Source of the DNA: Chloroflexota bacterium
GTDB taxonomy: Bacteria > Chloroflexota > Anaerolineae > Anaerolineales > UBA4823
NCBI GenBank assembly: GCA_020349245.1
Contig: CP070764.1
Coordinates: forward strand, 1,408,578-1,453,104
DNA length: 44,527 nucleotides
Direction: 5' to 3'
Below the pieces are notes generated by a model. That model ran no database searches. It worked only from the letters and a program-made list of their open reading frames with translations, and was not told the DNA's origin. Below are positions 42,067 to 44,527 of the stretch, one piece after another; positions within the stretch are counted from its first letter, which is position 1; every line of letters starts with the position of its first letter. Position numbers and translations under genes: made by a program.

Positions 42067-43325
42067 TCATCGCGTATCCAATTTTACGAACAAAAACCTA
42101 CTCCCCCTTGAAAATCCAATCCAATTCAGGAAAGTCGTATTTATTTGATCCTGCAATATTAATGCCTGTTTAACCCACGCCCACCAACATTTCACTGAGC
42201 AGATTGAGGAAATGAATATACCTACCTTGAGGTAGTTAAACTACTACATGCTGGCGATGTGGGATCGATGCAATTCCCATATAATTTGATTGGAGAGCTA
42301 TAAAACATAAGAATAATACTTGTGATTGCTATCCTGGGCGGGTGAGCTGGAATTTGAATGATTTCTAAATTTACTTCGAATTAACCGATCCATAGGCTTG
42401 TTGAAAATGTAACATTTCATAGTAAATAACGTTTTCATAATTGAGATAAATGTTCGGAAATACTGAAATCAAATAAATTATGCGATTTTGATCGGTCATT
42501 TACTGCAGATAATTGACAGTATTTCATTTTATGGTTTTTCAGGACCTTTTCATCTATCGAAAGGAAGGCAAGAGCGTCCAAAATTAGAACTAAATTCAAT
42601 AATTCCACGTGTTTTCAAGTCCATCGCAAAACAAGGTTATTCCCACAACTTGAGAATAGCCACGATTGAAGAATCAATTGAATACAAGAGCAATCTCGGC
42701 AATCCTGCAAGGTATGGCTTAATTTTTGGAGTGTCGCTCAGTATCATTTCCACGCTTGATTATGTACCGACGCAATGAATTATGGGGAAAAGTTTTGCAC
42801 CTTCTAATATCCTGTTGTTCAGAGGTGCAAGAATGAACGATCAAACTTCGATCCTTCTGTTGCTCAAGCTCATTTGAATCTTTCACTCGACTTGTCAGGA
42901 ATTTAATGAATCTAGTTAGTGAAGGTTAAACCCACAGGTATTATGGACGATATTCGACAATTTGGCTTAGATAATTGGTTCACTCCATTCTCTGCAAAGA
43001 TGGAGTCACAAAGAAATAATTAGCTCATCAACTCTCGGTCGAACTTAGCTTGTTCGCCCGTCGTTGGATTTAATCGTTATCAAGAAAGGCAACATTCCAC
43101 GATTTGTAATACCGGCAAAAAGGATTTCATGTCGGAAGGGCGGAGCATGCCTGGATATCGTGATTCATAATAGAAATACATGTAATAATTGCAGACACGA
43201 AATGCTAAAATTACCTTGGTAATTACCTCTTTCAAATCGTGAAACCCGATCTGTAATCATTCTTTCAAGAAATCAAAAATCTGATTAATGAAATACAAAG
43301 TTAGGTAGTTGGGAGACTATAAATC
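42067..43325. other. Long intergenic region upstream of the Wzz-like gene
   Basis: About 1.26 kb, AT-rich, with no supported gene; a 96-codon frame (42488-42778) has no ribosome site. It contains two overlapping inverted repeats (CTACCT-TG-AGGTAG at 42222-42235 and GTAGT-TAA-ACTAC at 42232-42244), and an 8-base stem TTGCACCT/AGGTGCAA at 42795-42802 and 42823-42830. It may hold long-range control of the polysaccharide operon or be decayed sequence. Confidence 0.45.
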
Positions 43326-44527
43326 ATGCCAAACCAAGACGGAGTAGAACTGCGCTGGATATTTGCCGTAATGCGAAGATGGTGGTGGGTCATCGCAATA
43401 TGTGCATTATTAACTACGGTCCTTGGGATCACCATCACCAGTTTCAGTAAACCGGTCTATGATGCCACGGCTACATTATTGATTCAACCAGCACAGGATG
43501 CAAGATCGAATGAGGTGAATTTGCTCGCAGCCGGTGAGCGATTGGCACTGACTTATAGTCAAATGATAAAAAGTCAACCAGTGGTAGAACGGGTGGTCGA
43601 ACAGGAAGGGTTGGAAATGACTCCTAACCAGCTTTCCGGGAAGATCAGCTCGGCTCCGGTTGCCGATACACAATTAATGCGCTTGACTGTCAGAGATTCA
43701 TCCCCCGAACAAGCTGCATACCTCGCCAATGCGATATCCCAGGAGTTCACTGCGTTTATCAAGGACATGAACCTTGAGCGATACCAGACTACCCTGGACA
43801 GCATGCAGGCAAAGCTCGATGAAATCGACGCATCCGTCCAAGAAATGCAGTCAACAATGAATAACTACCGGGCGAGCATGATCGAATCTCAAGCAGATCT
43901 GACACATCAAGAAAACAACCTAAGAGAATATCGCACTGAGTATCAAACACTCCAGAGCGACTACCAGGACCTGCAATTAACAGTTTCCCAATTAAAAGAA
44001 AAAGTAAATGTAATTGAAGCTGCGCATACAACAGATTCGACCCGTTCACTGTACACAGCCACGGTGACCCTATTTCTTACTGAAGAGGCTTTAGCGCCGA
44101 CATATATACGCATCCTCACGGGTCAACCAGTCCTGGAAGAGACAATAGCTCTCCTGGGATTAAGCGAGAGCCCGGCGGAATTGCTCAATTGGATATCTGT
44201 CGAATCCGTTAGTGGCACGAATCTTATCCAATTGAACGTGAGTGACGTCAGTGAACCACAAGCGATCTTGATCGCAGATACCTTGGCCTGGGTTTTCATC
44301 GACCAAGTTCAGAAGTTGGTAGTCGAACCGTATGCAAATAATCTCAACAGCCTGAAGACCCAATTGGATGAAAAGTCAGCACAGATCGATCGTACCCAAT
44401 TGGATATCGAGAGGTTAACCTTAGAGACGATCGAATCAGAGACTGAATTGGTTCGCTTGGAAGGGGAAATCACTGAAAATCGCAATGATTACCGGACTCT
44501 CCAGCAAGATTACGAGACTTTACGGCT
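43326..44527 (+). CDS. Wzz-type polysaccharide chain-length/export protein, N-terminal part (cut by window edge)
   Basis: About 400 residues visible. ELRWIFAVMRRWWWVIAICA opens with a Wzz-type membrane helix (about 17-40). The Wzz domain (about 43-160) has VYDATATLLIQPAQ and YLANAISQEFTAFIKD. A long coiled coil (about 155-232) follows. A second Wzz-like segment (about 243-345) repeats the pattern: YTATVTLFL, RILTGQPVLEETIALLGL and ILIADTLAWVFIDQVQKL, then a second coiled coil (338-400). The periplasm-like facing domain controls polymer length during export; in this phylum such genes often continue into a tyrosine kinase domain, which would lie past the edge. GGGAG lies about 10 bases before the ATG. 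It is probably the first gene of a polysaccharide operon. Confidence 0.88.
   Translation, partial: MPNQDGVELRWIFAVMRRWWWVIAICALLTTVLGITITSFSKPVYDATATLLIQPAQDARSNEVNLLAAGERLALTYSQMIKSQPVVERVVEQEGLEMTPNQLSGKISSAPVADTQLMRLTVRDSSPEQAAYLANAISQEFTAFIKDMNLERYQTTLDSMQAKLDEIDASVQEMQSTMNNYRASMIESQADLTHQENNLREYRTEYQTLQSDYQDLQLTVSQLKEKVNVIEAAHTTDSTRSLYTATVTLFLTEEALAPTYIRILTGQPVLEETIALLGLSESPAELLNWISVESVSGTNLIQLNVSDVSEPQAILIADTLAWVFIDQVQKLVVEPYANNLNSLKTQLDEKSAQIDRTQLDIERLTLETIESETELVRLEGEITENRNDYRTLQQDYETLR

Noticed and set aside
42488..42778. 96-codon plus-strand frame
   Set aside because: No ribosome site or recognised domain, in AT-rich gene-poor sequence.
1..44527. CRISPR array, tRNA, rRNA, transposase or integrase genes
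   Set aside because: No regularly spaced repeats, no tRNA T-loop/acceptor patterns and no such protein motifs were noticed on either strand; a tRNAscan or Infernal run would be the firm test.

Overview
The window looks like chromosomal DNA of moderate GC content from an uncultured-type member of the Chloroflexota, probably class Anaerolineae. This is an inference from gene content: a MalT-like LuxR regulator plus a truncated relative, ECF sigma factors paired with DUF5667/DUF5666 and FecR membrane proteins, an SHMT-GcvT fusion, an SH3b protein, and a secreted carboxypeptidase with a C-terminal IYLP motif. No rRNA, tRNA, CRISPR array, transposase or phage gene was found. Both ends cut into surface-polysaccharide genes: a DegT-type aminotransferase on the minus strand at the left and a Wzz-like protein on the plus strand at the right.

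Layout. 1-589: truncated sugar aminotransferase. 1288-5514: YjbQ, a one-cysteine peroxiredoxin with a one-cysteine glutaredoxin, an ALDH7 dehydrogenase, and a convergent PPC-domain protein. 5750-12084 (all minus): two ECF sigma/membrane-protein pairs with an STT3-like GT-C membrane protein between them. 12474-18052: MalT-like LuxR regulator, an ABC-2 exporter behind a good promoter with palindromes, a truncated MalT-type NTPase and a 57-residue membrane peptide. 18340-20017: YwiC-like and DUF4870 membrane proteins. 20041-23658: promoter, tandem glycine riboswitch, terminator, then gcvH-gcvPA-gcvPB. 24019-28518: TGS/SAD/uridine-kinase protein, SH3b protein, M14 carboxypeptidase. 28627-33233 (minus): glyA-gcvT fusion followed by a class I/II aminotransferase. 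33385-35361 (minus): Cwh43-like membrane phosphatase-fold protein. 35974-38813: overlapping operon of a small membrane protein, a cysteine-less SUMF1 lipoprotein, a CtaB-like prenyltransferase and a membrane protein. 38925-40128 (minus): XRE regulator, a membrane gene interrupted by an in-frame stop, and a zinc-ribbon protein. 40483-42066: a small protein and a receiver-like/DUF3052 fusion. 43326-end: Wzz-like gene.

The clearest theme is glycine/one-carbon metabolism. The H and P proteins of the glycine cleavage system are under riboswitch control, while the T protein is fused to serine hydroxymethyltransferase in a separate minus-strand unit with its own promoter and a palindrome over the -10 box. 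Together they would link glycine decarboxylation, methylene-THF formation and serine synthesis; the L protein is not in the window. The second theme is envelope sensing and surface construction: paired sigma factors and secreted membrane-anchored proteins, a GT-C enzyme, an exporter, Wzz and DegT. No wholly new multi-gene defence or mobile system stands out; the most unusual items are the fusion with a vestigial extra GcvT segment, the repeated sigma/DUF5666 modules, the SUMF1-prenyltransferase operon and two in-frame stop interruptions.
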